Below, piece after piece: positions 8,990-18,905 of a stretch of 64,000 bases of DNA. The position numbers and the translations under genes are program-made. The DNA is taken from positions 100,099-164,098 of the forward strand of contig JAJDDJ010000022.1 of NCBI GenBank assembly GCA_029260395.1. Reading direction: 5' to 3'. Each line of letters starts with the position of its first letter. Position 1 is the first letter of the stretch. The notes under the pieces were generated by a model. That model saw only the letters and a program-made list of their open reading frames with translations, made no database searches and had not been told where the DNA came from. Source of the stretch: Phycisphaerales bacterium (GTDB taxonomy: Bacteria; Planctomycetota; Phycisphaerae; Phycisphaerales; UBA1924).

Positions 8990-10581
8990 GGCCGCCTCCC
9001 CGCGAGCATGTCCCAGAGCTCGTTTCGCCGCAGATAAGCCTCGATGGTCGCCGCGTCCTGCGCGTCCACATCGCCATCAAGTTCCACATCGAGGCGCCCG
9101 ATGCCTCGGTGCCATGCGCGCAGGTCGCTTCCATCGGCACAAAGATCGCCATTCACATCGGGCCACACCGGCACACCAAACGCCGCCACGCCGTCATACG
9201 TCACCACGTAGCACGTCTGAAATCCGTGCGAAATCGACCCGCCACTCAGATCACTTGTATCAACCAAGAAGCCCGAATCCGTCGGCATGAGTTCAAGATC
9301 GACAACCGAGATGCCGCCCGTGCCAAGCCTCCCTACGGCTGCGAGCGTTCTGCCTCGTTCCAGCCGAACACTCGGCTGGTACGACCATCCGCCCACACGC
9401 AGGTACTCGCCCGGCTCCATGATGCCATCGCCATCGTCCTGCCACGTATCGCTCGCGCTGTCCCATAGCTCGACAGCGCTGCCCTCCATATCGCGGTACA
9501 GCGTGAGCCTCGGAACGCTCCCAAAGCCCTCGATCCCCGCCGACACCAGCACCCGGCCGTCGGCTAGCACAACAGGCACCGTGCTGCTCCGGTCGCTCGC
9601 CACGCTCCATTGCACGGCGCCGTCGCTCGCACGCAGCTTCACCAGCCTCGACGAACGATCGCCCCCAAAGAAGTCGTACGTCACCCCGAACACGCTGCCA
9701 CCCGCCCGTGCCAGCCCGCCATAGAACCCGTCATTCCCTCCGATGTTCGTATCCCACACCACGGCGCTCAACGCGTCCGCTGCGCGCGCGTCTAGGCACA
9801 CCACGCGACCGTCTGTGCCGAACAGCGCATCGCCTGTCGTTCCCACGTACAGCAGACCGCCCTCATACGCGGGGGTCGCGCCCGAGGCCCCATCATGCAG
9901 GTCCACGCTCCAGACCACATCGCCCGGCTCGTGAGGATTCAGTTGTGCATCAAACGCGTCGACGTTGATGCACACCACCGCTGCGCCGCTGCCGCCTTGG
10001 TAGAACCCCTCATAGTCCACGATGACCGCCCGGTCCGCTGGCCCAAGGTCGTCCGTTACCACCGGGCTCGCGTTGACCACGTCCCGGCTCAGTACCACCT
10101 GCCAAACCACCGAGCCGCTGACTGCACCAAACGCGAACAGCGTTCCCCCCCCCGAGCCAGGTGCTCCCGCCGCGATCAGCACCGTGCCGTTGGATCGGTC
10201 CAACGTCGGGCTGCTCCACGAGTCGAACACCGCATCAGGCAGTTCCGCCCACCACGCGAGCGTTCCACTTGCCCGGTCTATCGCGAGCAGACGTGATGGC
10301 TCGCTGCCGAGCTGTGTGCTCACCGCGTACACGCGCTCCGCATCCACCGCGACCCGGCTCGCCGGGTCCCAGCCTAAGACCTGCGGCACGCCCGGGTCCG
10401 ACGCTGGAAACACCCACGCCGGGTCCGCCGAAACTAATGGAGTCGGACCATGCGTCGGCCGCGTGCGGCCAGCATCAGATCCGATCTCGCCATGCTGCGC
10501 GCGCGCAGTTGGCCCAGCCACCATCACCAGAATCATGACCAGCAACTCACGCACCGCAAGCCCGTCCACGCCTTCGCGCAC
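8986..10581 (-). CDS. Secreted PQQ-type beta-propeller protein with dockerin-like C-terminus
   Basis: The protein has about 531 residues, with a hydrophobic secretion signal (about 13-28, ending GPTARAQ). The body is a series of propeller blades with repeated motifs such as VYAVSTQL...[17 protein letters not shown] and [20 protein letters not shown], as in PQQ/quinoprotein-like repeats. The tail has two Ca-loop-like segments ([17 protein letters not shown] and [20 protein letters not shown]), the layout of a dockerin. It overlaps the upstream surface-protein gene by 35 bases and the pseudopilin by four. The GTG at 10581 is uncertain: GTG codons at 10569 and 10554 or the ATG at 10536 are possible. 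Function is unknown. The riboswitch upstream suggests a ligand-capture role linked to cobalamin. Confidence 0.75.
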   Translation of the reverse strand: MREGVDGLAVRELLVMILVMVAGPTARAQHGEIGSDAGRTRPTHGPTPLVSADPAWVFPASDPGVPQVLGWDPASRVAVDAERVYAVSTQLGSEPSRLLAIDRASGTLAWWAELPDAVFDSWSSPTLDRSNGTVLIAAGAPGSGGGTLFAFGAVSGSVVWQVVLSRDVVNASPVVTDDLGPADRAVIVDYEGFYQGGSGAAVVCINVDAFDAQLNPHEPGDVVWSVDLHDGASGATPAYEGGLLYVGTTGDALFGTDGRVVCLDARAADALSAVVWDTNIGGNDGFYGGLARAGGSVFGVTYDFFGGDRSSRLVKLRASDGAVQWSVASDRSSTVPVVLADGRVLVSAGIEGFGSVPRLTLYRDMEGSAVELWDSASDTWQDDGDGIMEPGEYLRVGGWSYQPSVRLERGRTLAAVGRLGTGGISVVDLELMPTDSGFLVDTSDLSGGSISHGFQTCYVVTYDGVAAFGVPVWPDVNGDLCADGSDLRAWHRGIGRLDVELDGDVDAQDAATIEAYLRRNELWDMLAGRRP

Positions 10582-11359
10582 GTGCGCAAGCCGCCATCAT
10601 GAGCAATACGCCCGCGCCCGGCGACGGCACAACATCCGCAAACCCATCAATCTCCGGCGTAACCCCGCTGCCCGTCGGGTTGCTCACCCGCACATAGCTG
10701 ATGCTCGCCAAACCTACCGTTGCAAGGTCGATCCCCGCTCCCCCGCCGCTGCCGTTGTACCCCGCGATGATCTCACTGAGACTCTTGCCCGATGGATCAA
10801 ATCCCGGGTCCACCGGCCTCGTGAAGTCTGTCAGCACCGAACCCGCATCAGTCGGGAACGCCTGCGTCACGTCGCTGTAGCCGAGTGTGGGAAACAACCC
10901 ATCCGCGCCGACACCTTGAACAACATGCCAGTCGGCGCCGTCGGCGCTCACCTCGATCACGCCGCCCTCGCTTGAGAGCACGCCCGCGATGCCATCGGGA
11001 AACGCCTGATCGAAGTAGAACGAGTTGCCGAACACCAGCAGATCGATCCCGAACGGGTTGGCCGGATCGTCGGTCACGGGCTCATCGAAGCGAACCGTTA
11101 CAAATCCACCCTCGCCGATGCTGAACAGCTCATCCGCTCCGAACGACGACTGAAACGGCGTGGTCGGCCCACCAAACCCGCTCGACGGAGCAGTGAACCG
11201 CGTGGGCTCTCCCAACGACGCCGACGCATCGCCGAAAGGCGCGACGCCGCCTGCAAAATCCACGACCGTATCGGCCCAGGGGTCTGCCGATGCCATCACC
11301 GCCTCCGAACCCGCAAGTGCGCACAACGCCGCCACGCCAAAGTTCATTGCTCTCTGCAT
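10547..11359 (-). CDS. PEP-CTERM-like surface protein, first gene of riboswitch operon
   Basis: This 270-residue exported protein has a signal peptide (residues 1-24, ending AVMASA). The central region resembles surface proteins annotated in planctomycetes, with features such as FVTVRFDEPVTDDPANPFGI and LLVFGNSFYFDQAFPDGIAG. The end, [20 protein letters not shown], has the Pro/hydrophobic/basic layout of PEP-CTERM sorting tags. A GGGAG ribosome binding site lies seven bases before the ATG. About 175 bases upstream is the cobalamin-type riboswitch, so this is the first gene it would control. Binding of a corrinoid or a partner at the cell surface is inference only. Confidence 0.75.
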   Translation of the reverse strand: MQRAMNFGVAALCALAGSEAVMASADPWADTVVDFAGGVAPFGDASASLGEPTRFTAPSSGFGGPTTPFQSSFGADELFSIGEGGFVTVRFDEPVTDDPANPFGIDLLVFGNSFYFDQAFPDGIAGVLSSEGGVIEVSADGADWHVVQGVGADGLFPTLGYSDVTQAFPTDAGSVLTDFTRPVDPGFDPSGKSLSEIIAGYNGSGGGAGIDLATVGLASISYVRVSNPTGSGVTPEIDGFADVVPSPGAGVLLMMAACARARRRGRACGA

Positions 11360-11533
11360 CCGCTCGCTCCCGCCGGTTTAACCACCGGCACGCACCGCCC
11401 CGATGCTCGCGCAGGGCGACCCTCCGGACCATGCTGGACCTTCGCAATGGGATGTGCCAGGAACAACGCGGCGCAGGAGGGAGCACGCACGCGTCGCCAC
11501 CTGACCCCGAATCGCGAGGGCCGACGACAAATG
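11360..11533 (-). promoter_or_regulatory. Leader between riboswitch aptamer and surface-protein gene
   Basis: This stretch carries no gene. On the minus strand it links the aptamer to the start codon and ends in a perfect six-base-pair stem GCCGGT/ACCGGC (11372-11389) directly before the GGGAG ribosome binding site. No U-tract follows a hairpin, so control at translation initiation looks likelier than transcription termination. This is inference from the layout. Confidence 0.45.
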
Positions 11534-11716
11534 CTCCAGGCAGGTCTTCCGGCTTCGGGCCCCGCCAGCCTTGCCTTCCCAGCCGCCTTCGATCGGCGAG
11601 CCAGTGGCATCCAATAGGCTGGCGGTACACACCCGTTACGGCGGCGCGTCCGCGGCGGCTTCTCACCGCACTTCCCTCTTCACCAGCGGGGCCATCCCCG
11701 CCAGCACCTTGAGCGC
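11534..11716 (-). ncRNA. Cobalamin riboswitch (aptamer)
   Basis: Read on the minus strand, this segment shows the cobalamin aptamer elements in order. They are GGTGCT at the 5' end (near 11708), GAAGAGGGAAGTGCGGTGAG, a GCCGCCGTAACGGG element, GCCACTGG, CTGGGAAGG and finally a B12-box-like CGAAGCCGGAAGACCTGCC at 11540-11558. These match the conserved core of the AdoCbl/cobalamin riboswitch in sequence and spacing. It faces the surface-protein/propeller/pseudopilin operon and starts about 25 bases after the hutI hairpin. The family normally represses downstream genes when cobalamin is abundant. Boundaries are approximate. Confidence 0.85.
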
Positions 11717-11741
11717 TCCCAGCCTAGCACCCTTACCGCAA

Positions 11742-11757
11742 CCTCCGCAAGCGGAGG
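11742..11757 (-). terminator. Hairpin after hutI, possible terminator
   Basis: CCTCCGC-AA-GCGGAGG forms a perfect seven-base-pair stem immediately after the hutI stop codon. No run of T follows on the minus strand, so intrinsic termination is not assured. Its place between hutI and the riboswitch fits an operon boundary. Confidence 0.4.
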
Positions 11758-11758
11758 C

Positions 11759-12976
11759 TCAACTTCGGACCCACTGCCCCCCCACCATCACCCTCTGGGC
11801 CACGCAGCCGCCAAAGTCGTGCGACACCGCCCGCTCGTCGCCCGAGCCCAGCAGCACCAGGTCCGCCCGCTTGCCGGGCTCGATGGCGCCACGATCGCCA
11901 AAGCCGAGCAGTTCCGCTGGCGCGCGCGTGATGGCTCGCAACGCCTCGCTTGGCGAGAGGCCGCAACGCCGAACCGCAAGTGCCGCTGCCATCGCCAGCG
12001 ACGGGCAAGGCGAACTGCCCGGGTTGAAGTTCGTCGCCACCACCACCCTCGCCCCCGCGTCGAGCAGCGCCCGGCCGTCGGCGAAGCGGTTGTCCAAGTG
12101 GAACCCGCTACACGGGAGCACCACCGCGAACAGGCCTTCGCCGCTCGCTGCACCGATCCGCGCTATCGACTCCGGCCCGGTGGCTTCTAGGTGGTCCACG
12201 CTGCGCGCGCCCAGCCCGATCGCTTCCTCCACCATGCCCAGCGCGTTGAACTGGTCGGTGTGCACCCGGATCGGGTGTCTAAGCTCACGCCCCTTCTCGA
12301 ACAGCTCGACACACTCCGCCACACTCCACGCGCCCGTCTCGCAGTACGCGTCCAGCGCGATGCCCGGGAACTCCGCGTGCACCGCAGCCAGCGTCTCGTC
12401 GATCGTTGTGCGCACAGCGTCGGTCGCTTCAGGGTCCTTCGCGTGGCCGATGCACGCGGTGGGCACGACCGCGCCGGCCCATTGCTCGCCCGCTTGTTGG
12501 ATCGCGCGCAGCATCTTGATTTCGGTCTGCGTATCCAGCCCGTAGCCGCTCTTGACTTCCGCCGTGGTTGTCCCGTGTGTGAGCATCTGGTTGAGCCTGC
12601 CGAGCAGGCCGTGAGCGAGTTCATCCTGCGTCGCGGCGCGCACCGCCCGCACCGTGCTCATGATCCCGCCGCCCGCTGCGAGCAGCTCCAGATACCCAGC
12701 CCCCGCCAGCCGCTGCTCCCACTCCGCCCGCCGATCGCCGGCCCAGCAGGCGTGCGTGTGCGCATCGACAAAGCCCGGCAGGAGCACACGCCCGCCAAGA
12801 TCGGTGGCGTTACCGCCCCCGGTCCAGTCGCCCTCGCCTATCGAATCGATCACGCCATCTCGCAGCGAGACCCAGCCTCGCTCGACCACGCCGAGACCAC
12901 TGCCTGTTCCATTGGCTGGTCCACTGGCATCCGCCATTGTCACAATCCGCGCGTTGCTGAGAACTTGCGTGGTCAT
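11759..12976 (-). CDS. hutI: Imidazolonepropionase HutI
   Basis: This 405-residue amidohydrolase catalyses the third step of histidine degradation, hydrolysing 4-imidazolone-5-propanoate to N-formimino-glutamate. Family features include GFVDAHTHACWAGDR (metal-binding His-x-His), the substrate loop GGGIMSTVRAVRAA, TTAEVKSGYGLDTQTE, HTDQFNALG, ARSVDHLEA and NFNPGSSPCPSL. The ATG at 12976 is preferred over an upstream TTG that overlaps the hutG stop, because the GGGGGAG ribosome binding site is correctly spaced only for the ATG. It is the last gene of the hut run and is followed by a hairpin. Confidence 0.95.
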   Translation of the reverse strand: MTTQVLSNARIVTMADASGPANGTGSGLGVVERGWVSLRDGVIDSIGEGDWTGGGNATDLGGRVLLPGFVDAHTHACWAGDRRAEWEQRLAGAGYLELLAAGGGIMSTVRAVRAATQDELAHGLLGRLNQMLTHGTTTAEVKSGYGLDTQTEIKMLRAIQQAGEQWAGAVVPTACIGHAKDPEATDAVRTTIDETLAAVHAEFPGIALDAYCETGAWSVAECVELFEKGRELRHPIRVHTDQFNALGMVEEAIGLGARSVDHLEATGPESIARIGAASGEGLFAVVLPCSGFHLDNRFADGRALLDAGARVVVATNFNPGSSPCPSLAMAAALAVRRCGLSPSEALRAITRAPAELLGFGDRGAIEPGKRADLVLLGSGDERAVSHDFGGCVAQRVMVGGQWVRS

Positions 12977-12978
12977 GC

Positions 12979-13860
12979 TCAACTCCCCCGCTCGGCAAAC
13001 CCGCGGATAAACTCCAGCACGAGCCTGGCAGCCAGCCGCGCGGTTCGGCCCTGTTCATCATTCGGCGGGCTCAGCTCCATCACATCAAAGCACCGCACCC
13101 GGTCGCATTGGCCCGCTGCCCGCACCCACACACACGACTGAGCGGGCGACCACCCTGCGGGGTTCATCGCGCTCACCCCCGGCGCGCACGACTGGTCGAT
13201 CACGTCCAGATCAAAGCTCACGAATACGTCGTCCTCGGGCCAAGGACCGCTCGGCCCGTGCGGATCAACCCGGCCGCCGTGCGCGCAGAACCAGTCGATA
13301 TGCTCGCGGCTGTTGGCCATCGCATCGAGTCCGTGCACATCGAGCCTCTCGCAGTGCCCGCCCTCGATGAGCCTTCTGAACGGCATGCCGCTGCCGATCT
13401 CCTCGCGGACATCAAGGTGGGCGTCAAAGTAGACCCCCGCCATGGGCCTGCCAATGGCCTGCTGCACACCCCGCACGAAGGGGTACGTCAGGTCGTGTCC
13501 GCCGCCGATCCCTAGCGGCAGCCTCCCAGCTTCCATAATGACCCGGACCGCCTCCGTCACGCGCCGGTGTGACTCGTGCAGGTCATCGCCCGCGGGCTCA
13601 ACATCGCCCGCGTCGCAGACGCTCGGCCAGGCAAAGCCCGACGGCTCAGCCGAGCCGTACCGAGCGAGTGCTGCCCGCAGAGCCGAGGGCCCGTCGCGTG
13701 CGCCCAGCCTGCCCCCGTTGAGACCTACGCCCGTATCGTCGGGCATCCCGAGCAGCGCGATGCCCGGCCCGGGCATGAGCCCCGGCTCGATGCGCGCAGC
13801 AAAGCGGCCCGAGCCAATCGGCCCGGGCCACGCTGGAGGACTTGTGTTCGGCACGTTCAT
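12979..13860 (-). CDS. hutG: Formimidoylglutamase (arginase/agmatinase family), HutG-type
   Basis: This 293-residue ureohydrolase carries the binuclear manganese motifs GIGGGHDLTYPF, YFDAHLDVREE and FVSFDLDVIDQSCAPGVSA. Family members include arginase, agmatinase and formimidoylglutamase. Its place directly upstream of hutI, within a run containing hutH and hutU, points to formimidoylglutamase, which converts N-formimino-L-glutamate to glutamate and formamide. Agmatinase is the main alternative, of some interest because a polyamine operon lies elsewhere in the window. It sits 40 bases downstream of the peroxiredoxin gene. Confidence 0.85.
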   Translation of the reverse strand: MNVPNTSPPAWPGPIGSGRFAARIEPGLMPGPGIALLGMPDDTGVGLNGGRLGARDGPSALRAALARYGSAEPSGFAWPSVCDAGDVEPAGDDLHESHRRVTEAVRVIMEAGRLPLGIGGGHDLTYPFVRGVQQAIGRPMAGVYFDAHLDVREEIGSGMPFRRLIEGGHCERLDVHGLDAMANSREHIDWFCAHGGRVDPHGPSGPWPEDDVFVSFDLDVIDQSCAPGVSAMNPAGWSPAQSCVWVRAAGQCDRVRCFDVMELSPPNDEQGRTARLAARLVLEFIRGFAERGS

Positions 13861-13900
13861 GCCGGGAGTCTAGCGAGCTTGCCAACGCGCCCCGCCGGTC

Positions 13901-14569
13901 TCAGCCCGCGGTCTTGGCCGCTGCCTCGATCAGCTTGTCCACATCGATCCGCTTCTTGTAGTCCTCATCCACGTGAGCAAAGCGGATCACGCCGGCCTTG
14001 TCGATCACGAACGCTGCGGGCACCGGGAGCGTCCACTCCTTGTTGGCGTTCCAAGAGCCCAAGTCGATGCCGTAGCCCTTGTACTTCTTCTGCGTGTCCG
14101 CATCGACATCAAAGATCAGGTTGTAGTCGCGGGCCGCCTTCTGGCTTGGGTCGCTCAGCAGCGTGTACCCCGTCTCGATGTCCGTCAGCTTGCCCTTCTC
14201 TTCGGTGACTCCGAGCTTCTCCCACGACTCGGGCGAGACCGCGTAGACCGTGGCCCCCGTTGCTTTGAGTTCATCGAAGCGCGCGCCGAGTTCCGCGAGA
14301 TGCTTGGTGCAGTACGGACACCATCCGCCGCGATAGAACAGCAGCACGACCGGGCCGTCGGCCTTGGCAATGAGGTCCGCCAGCTTGTGCTCGTTGCCCT
14401 CGTCATCGGTGAGCACCGCGTTTGGGGCCTTAGCGCCAGCGGGCAGCCCCGTGCGCGGCTCAAGATCGGTTGAGGTCATCTCGGTGGCTTCTTTCGGGCG
14501 GTCTGCCTGAGCGTGGGCGAGGCCTGCGAATGCTGCGAGGGCAGCGACGGTGAGGATTCTGGTGAGCAT
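13901..14569 (-). CDS. Exported peroxiredoxin-like (AhpC/TSA) protein
   Basis: The 222-residue protein has a signal peptide (MLTRILTVAALAAFAGLAHA) and a thioredoxin-fold peroxiredoxin domain starting with LPAGAKAPNAVLTDDEGNEH. The active-site region is FYRGGWCPYCTKHLAELGAR, in which the second Cys two residues on gives a C-x-x-C pair as in peroxiredoxin-like family proteins. A thiol peroxidase or disulfide-related role in the periplasm is likely. It is placed between hutU and hutG on the same strand with gaps of 139 and 40 bases, an uncommon position for such a gene. Confidence 0.85.
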   Translation of the reverse strand: MLTRILTVAALAAFAGLAHAQADRPKEATEMTSTDLEPRTGLPAGAKAPNAVLTDDEGNEHKLADLIAKADGPVVLLFYRGGWCPYCTKHLAELGARFDELKATGATVYAVSPESWEKLGVTEEKGKLTDIETGYTLLSDPSQKAARDYNLIFDVDADTQKKYKGYGIDLGSWNANKEWTLPVPAAFVIDKAGVIRFAHVDEDYKKRIDVDKLIEAAAKTAG

Positions 14570-14708
14570 GGGATTCCTTCACAATGGGAGAGAATGGTGC
14601 GAAAATGGGTACTGCCCTTACGCCTCGATCGCAACGGGCTATTCCCTCTTGGCCTCTAGGCCTCTCACAATCAGGCCCTTTCCCTGACTCGTTCGGCCTC
14701 GTGAACGG

Positions 14709-16457
14709 TCATTCGCGGTGCATCGGCACATCGACGTGCTGCTCGCGTGCGCAAGCGATTGCGTCCTCGTAGCCCGCGTCCGCGTGGCGGAAGATGCCCA
14801 TCATGGGGTCGTTGGTTAGCACCCGCTCGACGCGGGCGCGGGCCTCGGGCGTGCCGTCGGCGACGACCACCTGCCCGGCGTGCTGGCTGAAGCCGATGCC
14901 GACGCCCCCGCCGTGATGGAAGCTCACCCAGCTCGCGCCGCTGGCGATGTTGACACCAAAGTTGAGCAGCGGCCAGTCGCTGACCGCGTCGGTGCCATCG
15001 CGCATGGCCTCGGTCTCGCGGTTGGGGCTGGCGACAGAGCCACAATCGAGGTGGTCGCGTCCGATGACGATCGGCGCGCTAAGCCTGCCGTCGGCGACCA
15101 TGTCATTGAACAGCACCCCCGCCTTGTCGCGCTCGCCTAGCCCGAACCAACAGATGCGCGCGGGCAGGCCCTGGAACGCGAACGAGGGAACGCAGTTGTC
15201 CCAGTCGCCCTTGAGCAGCGCCTCGGGGTTGGCGTGGCAGCCGAGGATCCAGTCGCGCAGCCGCTGGTTGAAGCCTCCCCCACTGACAGGGAACAAGTCG
15301 AGCAGGGCCTTGTCGGTCTTGTAGATATCAACCGGGTCGCCGGACAGCGCCACCCACCGGAAGGGCCCTCGCCCCAGACAGAACTGCGGGCGTATGTACG
15401 CCGGCACGAACCCCGGGAAGCTGAACGCGTCCTTGAAACCCTCATCGAGCGCGCGCTGGCGGATGTTGTTGCCGTAGTCGAACGTGACCGCGCCGCGTTT
15501 CTGAAGCTCGACCATCGCCTCGACGTGCTTTCGCATGCTGGCGAGGGCGAGCTTTTGGTAGGCCTGCGGGTCAGCTTGGCGGGCTTCGATGGCCTGCTCA
15601 TTCGTGTACTCGATGGGCACGTAGCCCTCGAGCGGGTCGTGCGCGCTGGTCTGGTCGGTGAGCACCTCGGGCGTGATGTTGCGCTCGATCAGCCTCTTCA
15701 GGAGCTCCACAGCGTTGCCGTGCCAGCCGACGCTCACGGCCTTTGCTTCGTCGCGCAGCTTGCAGGCGCGGTCGATGGCTTCGTCAAGATCATCAACAAT
15801 CTCATCGAGGTAGCGATCTTCGCATCGGCGGTCGAGGCGCGCGCGGTCGGTGTCTGCGATGAGGCACGTGCCCTTGGCGAGCGTCACCGCCAGAGGTTGG
15901 GCGCCGCCCATGCCCCCGCAGCCTGCGGTGACACACAGCCGCCCCGCAAGATCGCCCCCGAATGTCATTCGTCCGCACTCGGCGAAGGTCTCGAACGTGC
16001 CCTGCAAGATCCCCTGCGTGCCGATGTAGATCCACGAGCCCGCGGTCATCTGGCCGTACATCATCAGGCCTTTGGCGGCCAGTTCGTCGAAGTGCTGCTG
16101 CGTGCCCCAATGGGGAACGAGGTTCGAATTGGCGATCAGCACACGCGGCGCGTCCGCGTGCGTGCGCACAATCCCGACCGGCTTGCCCGACTGCACGAGC
16201 AGCGTCTGGTCGGGTTCGAGCCGCTGGAGCGACGACACGATCGCATCGAAGCTCGGCCAATCGCGGGCGGCCTGACCGCGACCGCCGTAGACCACGAGTT
16301 TCTGAGGTGCCTCCGCGACCTCGGGGTCGAGGTTGTTCATAAGCATCCGCATGGCGGCCTCCGCCTGCCACGATTTGCAGGTCATGCTCCTGCCACGCGG
16401 CGCGCGGATGGTTCGGTCGTCGCATGTGGCGAGCGACGGCTTGATGGCGTTGGTCAC
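14709..16457 (-). CDS. hutU: Urocanate hydratase HutU
   Basis: At 582 residues it is slightly longer than most HutU enzymes (about 550-560). It catalyses the NAD+-dependent hydration of urocanate to imidazolonepropionate. Clear family blocks are [76 protein letters not shown] and [20 protein letters not shown]. The GTG start at 16457 overlaps the hutH stop (GTGA) and is preceded by AGGGAGA, so hutH and hutU are translationally coupled. An extra ~15-residue leader precedes the usual start of the family. Confidence 0.96.
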   Translation of the reverse strand: MTNAIKPSLATCDDRTIRAPRGRSMTCKSWQAEAAMRMLMNNLDPEVAEAPQKLVVYGGRGQAARDWPSFDAIVSSLQRLEPDQTLLVQSGKPVGIVRTHADAPRVLIANSNLVPHWGTQQHFDELAAKGLMMYGQMTAGSWIYIGTQGILQGTFETFAECGRMTFGGDLAGRLCVTAGCGGMGGAQPLAVTLAKGTCLIADTDRARLDRRCEDRYLDEIVDDLDEAIDRACKLRDEAKAVSVGWHGNAVELLKRLIERNITPEVLTDQTSAHDPLEGYVPIEYTNEQAIEARQADPQAYQKLALASMRKHVEAMVELQKRGAVTFDYGNNIRQRALDEGFKDAFSFPGFVPAYIRPQFCLGRGPFRWVALSGDPVDIYKTDKALLDLFPVSGGGFNQRLRDWILGCHANPEALLKGDWDNCVPSFAFQGLPARICWFGLGERDKAGVLFNDMVADGRLSAPIVIGRDHLDCGSVASPNRETEAMRDGTDAVSDWPLLNFGVNIASGASWVSFHHGGGVGIGFSQHAGQVVVADGTPEARARVERVLTNDPMMGIFRHADAGYEDAIACAREQHVDVPMHRE

Positions 16458-17983
16458 CAGATTCTCCCTTCGCTGGTGTTGGATGGCTGGAATGCTCCCC
16501 GCGAGATCAGCTCGGCCACCGCTGCGATGTCCGGCGCGGGCGAGCGGTCGGCCTCCAGCACGCTGACGCGCTCGCGGATGGTGCTTATGGCCCGTTCGAC
16601 GCCCTTGCCGCTCCGGAGAGGCCGGTGGGCTTCCATCCCTTGCGATGCGCACAAGAGCTCGATGGCGACGACCTGCGTGGCCAGTTCGACGGCTCGCCGG
16701 GCCTTGGCTGCGGAGCGAGGCCCGAAGGAGTTGTAATCCTCCATGCCGGCGCATGTGCTCAGGTTGTACACGCTGGCGGGGGCTGCGAGCTGGGCGAGCT
16801 CGTTGCACGCTGCGGCCGCGGCGTACTGCACGACCATGTACCCCGAGCTCAGGCCCGGGCTCGGGCTCAGGAACGGCGTGAGGTGCGCCTGCTCATCAAA
16901 GCCCGAGACCATGTGGTAGGTACGGCGCTCGGCGATGCCCGCCACGTGCGCGAGGCCCATCGCCATCGAGTCGAGCGGCAAGGCCACGGGCATGCCGTGG
17001 AAGTTGCCGCCGCTGATGATCGAGCCGTCGTCGAACACGAGCGGGTTGTCGGTCACCGCGAGCAGTTCGGCATCGGCGCGCGCGCGGACATAGGCGAACA
17101 GGTCGGCCGTTGAGCCAAGCACGATCGCTGTGCAGCGGAGCGAGTACGGGTCCTGCACGCGGGGGTCGTCGTGCTTGTGGGATTCGACGATCTGGCTCCC
17201 GCTGAGCAGGCTCGACAGCGCGTTTGCGCACGCGGCGGGCCCCCGCTGGCCGCGCGCCTCGTAGAGCCGTGGATCGAGAAAGCTGTAGGAGCCTCGGCAG
17301 GCATCGATCGTGCATGCGTTGGCCACGAGGGCGGCGTCAAAGAGCGTGGCCGCTGCCTCGGTGAGCAGGGCGAGTTCGCCGGCCATCAGGTGCGTGCCGT
17401 TGAGCAGCGCGAGACCTTCTTTGGGCTGGAGCTCGACCGGTTGCAAGGCTGCGGCACGGAGTGCTTCACCACCGGGCATGGTCTTGCCTTTGTACTCGGC
17501 AAGGCCCTCACCGATGAGTACCTCGGCTGCGTGGGCGAGCGGCGCGAGATCGCCCGATGCGCCGACGGAGCCGATCGCGGGAACCACCGGCGTCACGCCC
17601 GCGTTGAGCAAGGCGGCGATGGCATCGACCAGTACCGGGCGCGCGCCCGAGCGTCCCCTCGCGAGCGAGGCTGCGAGCACGAGCAGCATCGCGCGGACGA
17701 CCTCGGTCGGCAGCGGTCCGGTGATGCCCGAAGCGTGCGACCGCACAAGGTTGACCTGGAGCGCGGAGAGCTGATCGGAGGCGATGCGCTTTCGGCTCAA
17801 CGAACCGAACCCGGTGTTGATGCCGTAGACAGCATCGCCCCCGCCGAGTGCGGCCTCAACGTGCGCGCGCGATGCATCCATGCGCGGCCTGACATTCGGC
17901 GCGACCGTGACCCTGGCTCCATCGCGGGCCACGGCGAGCACATCGGCGGTGGTGAGAACGGTATCGAGGACGAGTTGTTGCAT
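16454..17983 (-). CDS. hutH: Histidine ammonia-lyase HutH
   Basis: This 509-residue enzyme deaminates histidine to urocanate, the first step of the Hut pathway. The Ala-Ser-Gly tripeptide that forms the MIO cofactor lies at about residues 142-144 in [19 protein letters not shown]. Other family blocks are [30 protein letters not shown] and [14 protein letters not shown]. The ATG at 17983 (MQQLVLDTV) gives the normal family N-terminus; an upstream GTG at 18004 would add seven residues. It follows the glycosyltransferase gene by 33 bases, so the glycan and hut genes may share a transcript. Confidence 0.96.
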   Translation of the reverse strand: MQQLVLDTVLTTADVLAVARDGARVTVAPNVRPRMDASRAHVEAALGGGDAVYGINTGFGSLSRKRIASDQLSALQVNLVRSHASGITGPLPTEVVRAMLLVLAASLARGRSGARPVLVDAIAALLNAGVTPVVPAIGSVGASGDLAPLAHAAEVLIGEGLAEYKGKTMPGGEALRAAALQPVELQPKEGLALLNGTHLMAGELALLTEAAATLFDAALVANACTIDACRGSYSFLDPRLYEARGQRGPAACANALSSLLSGSQIVESHKHDDPRVQDPYSLRCTAIVLGSTADLFAYVRARADAELLAVTDNPLVFDDGSIISGGNFHGMPVALPLDSMAMGLAHVAGIAERRTYHMVSGFDEQAHLTPFLSPSPGLSSGYMVVQYAAAAACNELAQLAAPASVYNLSTCAGMEDYNSFGPRSAAKARRAVELATQVVAIELLCASQGMEAHRPLRSGKGVERAISTIRERVSVLEADRSPAPDIAAVAELISRGAFQPSNTSEGRIW

Positions 17984-18016
17984 GCCCCACAAGCGTACGG
18001 GCACCGCGGCGCTGGG

Positions 18017-18889
18017 TCAGTCGGTCCGCCTGCCATTGGAGGCGAGAATGAGCGATTGAGCCGTGGGGTTGTGACTGCCTGAGGCCGGGTTGGCCGAGGG
18101 CTTGGGCTCAACGGTCGAAGCGGCGGGGTGCGAGGCCGCCTGCTGACCGGCCCCGCGGAAGATGCCGTTGGTGATGCCCCGGCGGGCCCAGGCCGACTGG
18201 CACGCCTCCAGCATCTTGGCGATCTGAGCTTCGCTCTGCTGAACGCTGATGCTCGACGAATGCACGCGGTACCGCAGTACGGCTTCGGGGACGTTGTCAA
18301 GTTCGCCGACCTCGCCCAAGCGGAGCCACAGGTCGAGGTCTTCGGACGGGTAGGCCTCGGGCCGGTAGCCGCCAACAGCTTTGATGGCGCTCGCGCGGAA
18401 CATGGCTGCGGGGTGGCAGATGGGCATCCGGCCCTCGAGGGCGCTGCGCTGCACGTGCGCGTTGCCGAGCACGGGCGGCGGGTGGTGGAGTTCCTTGTCG
18501 TGCTCATCGATGAGGATCACGCCACCGCCTATGCAGACGACTTTCTGGTGTTCCACCAGAAAGCGGACTTGAGCATCGAGGCGGTTGGGCAGAGCGATGT
18601 CGTCAGCGTCCATGCGCGCGAGCAATTCACCCGAGGCGCGGTCGATCAACTCGGCGAGCGTTGCGACCAGACCCTGGTTCTCCCGGCGGATGAGCCTGAC
18701 ACGCGAGTCGCGGTCGGCGTGCGCACAAAGCAGGTCGCCCGAGCCATCGGTGGAACCGTCGTCGATCACGACCAGTTCCAGATCGGAGAATGATTGGTCA
18801 AGAATGGACCGCACCGCGGCATCGAGATACCCGCCGGCGTTGTACACCGGGAGAATCACGGACACCTTGGGGCGGTTGGTGGTGGGCAT
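18017..18889 (-). CDS. Family 2 glycosyltransferase
   Basis: This 290-residue GT-A fold enzyme has the nucleotide-sugar binding start VSVILPVYNAGGYLDAAVRS, the LVVIDDGSTDGSG loop and the metal-binding D-x-D region ELLARMDADDIALPNRLDAQ. The C-terminal ~50 residues are Ala/Ser/Pro-rich and probably flexible. It transfers a sugar from a nucleotide donor to an unknown acceptor. The upstream genes on the same strand make a CMP-activated sugar, and a polysaccharide-type ABC exporter is divergent, so a surface glycan is the likely product. Its own donor sugar cannot be read from sequence. Confidence 0.88.
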   Translation of the reverse strand: MPTTNRPKVSVILPVYNAGGYLDAAVRSILDQSFSDLELVVIDDGSTDGSGDLLCAHADRDSRVRLIRRENQGLVATLAELIDRASGELLARMDADDIALPNRLDAQVRFLVEHQKVVCIGGGVILIDEHDKELHHPPPVLGNAHVQRSALEGRMPICHPAAMFRASAIKAVGGYRPEAYPSEDLDLWLRLGEVGELDNVPEAVLRYRVHSSSISVQQSEAQIAKMLEACQSAWARRGITNGIFRGAGQQAASHPAASTVEPKPSANPASGSHNPTAQSLILASNGRRTD

Positions 18890-18905
18890 GAGCGCGGGCG
18901 GGTGG

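Noticed and set aside
15234..16736. Long plus-strand open frame of 500 codons opposite hutU
   Set aside because: It is antisense to urocanate hydratase, whose motifs are unmistakable; the plus frame has no recognisable feature.
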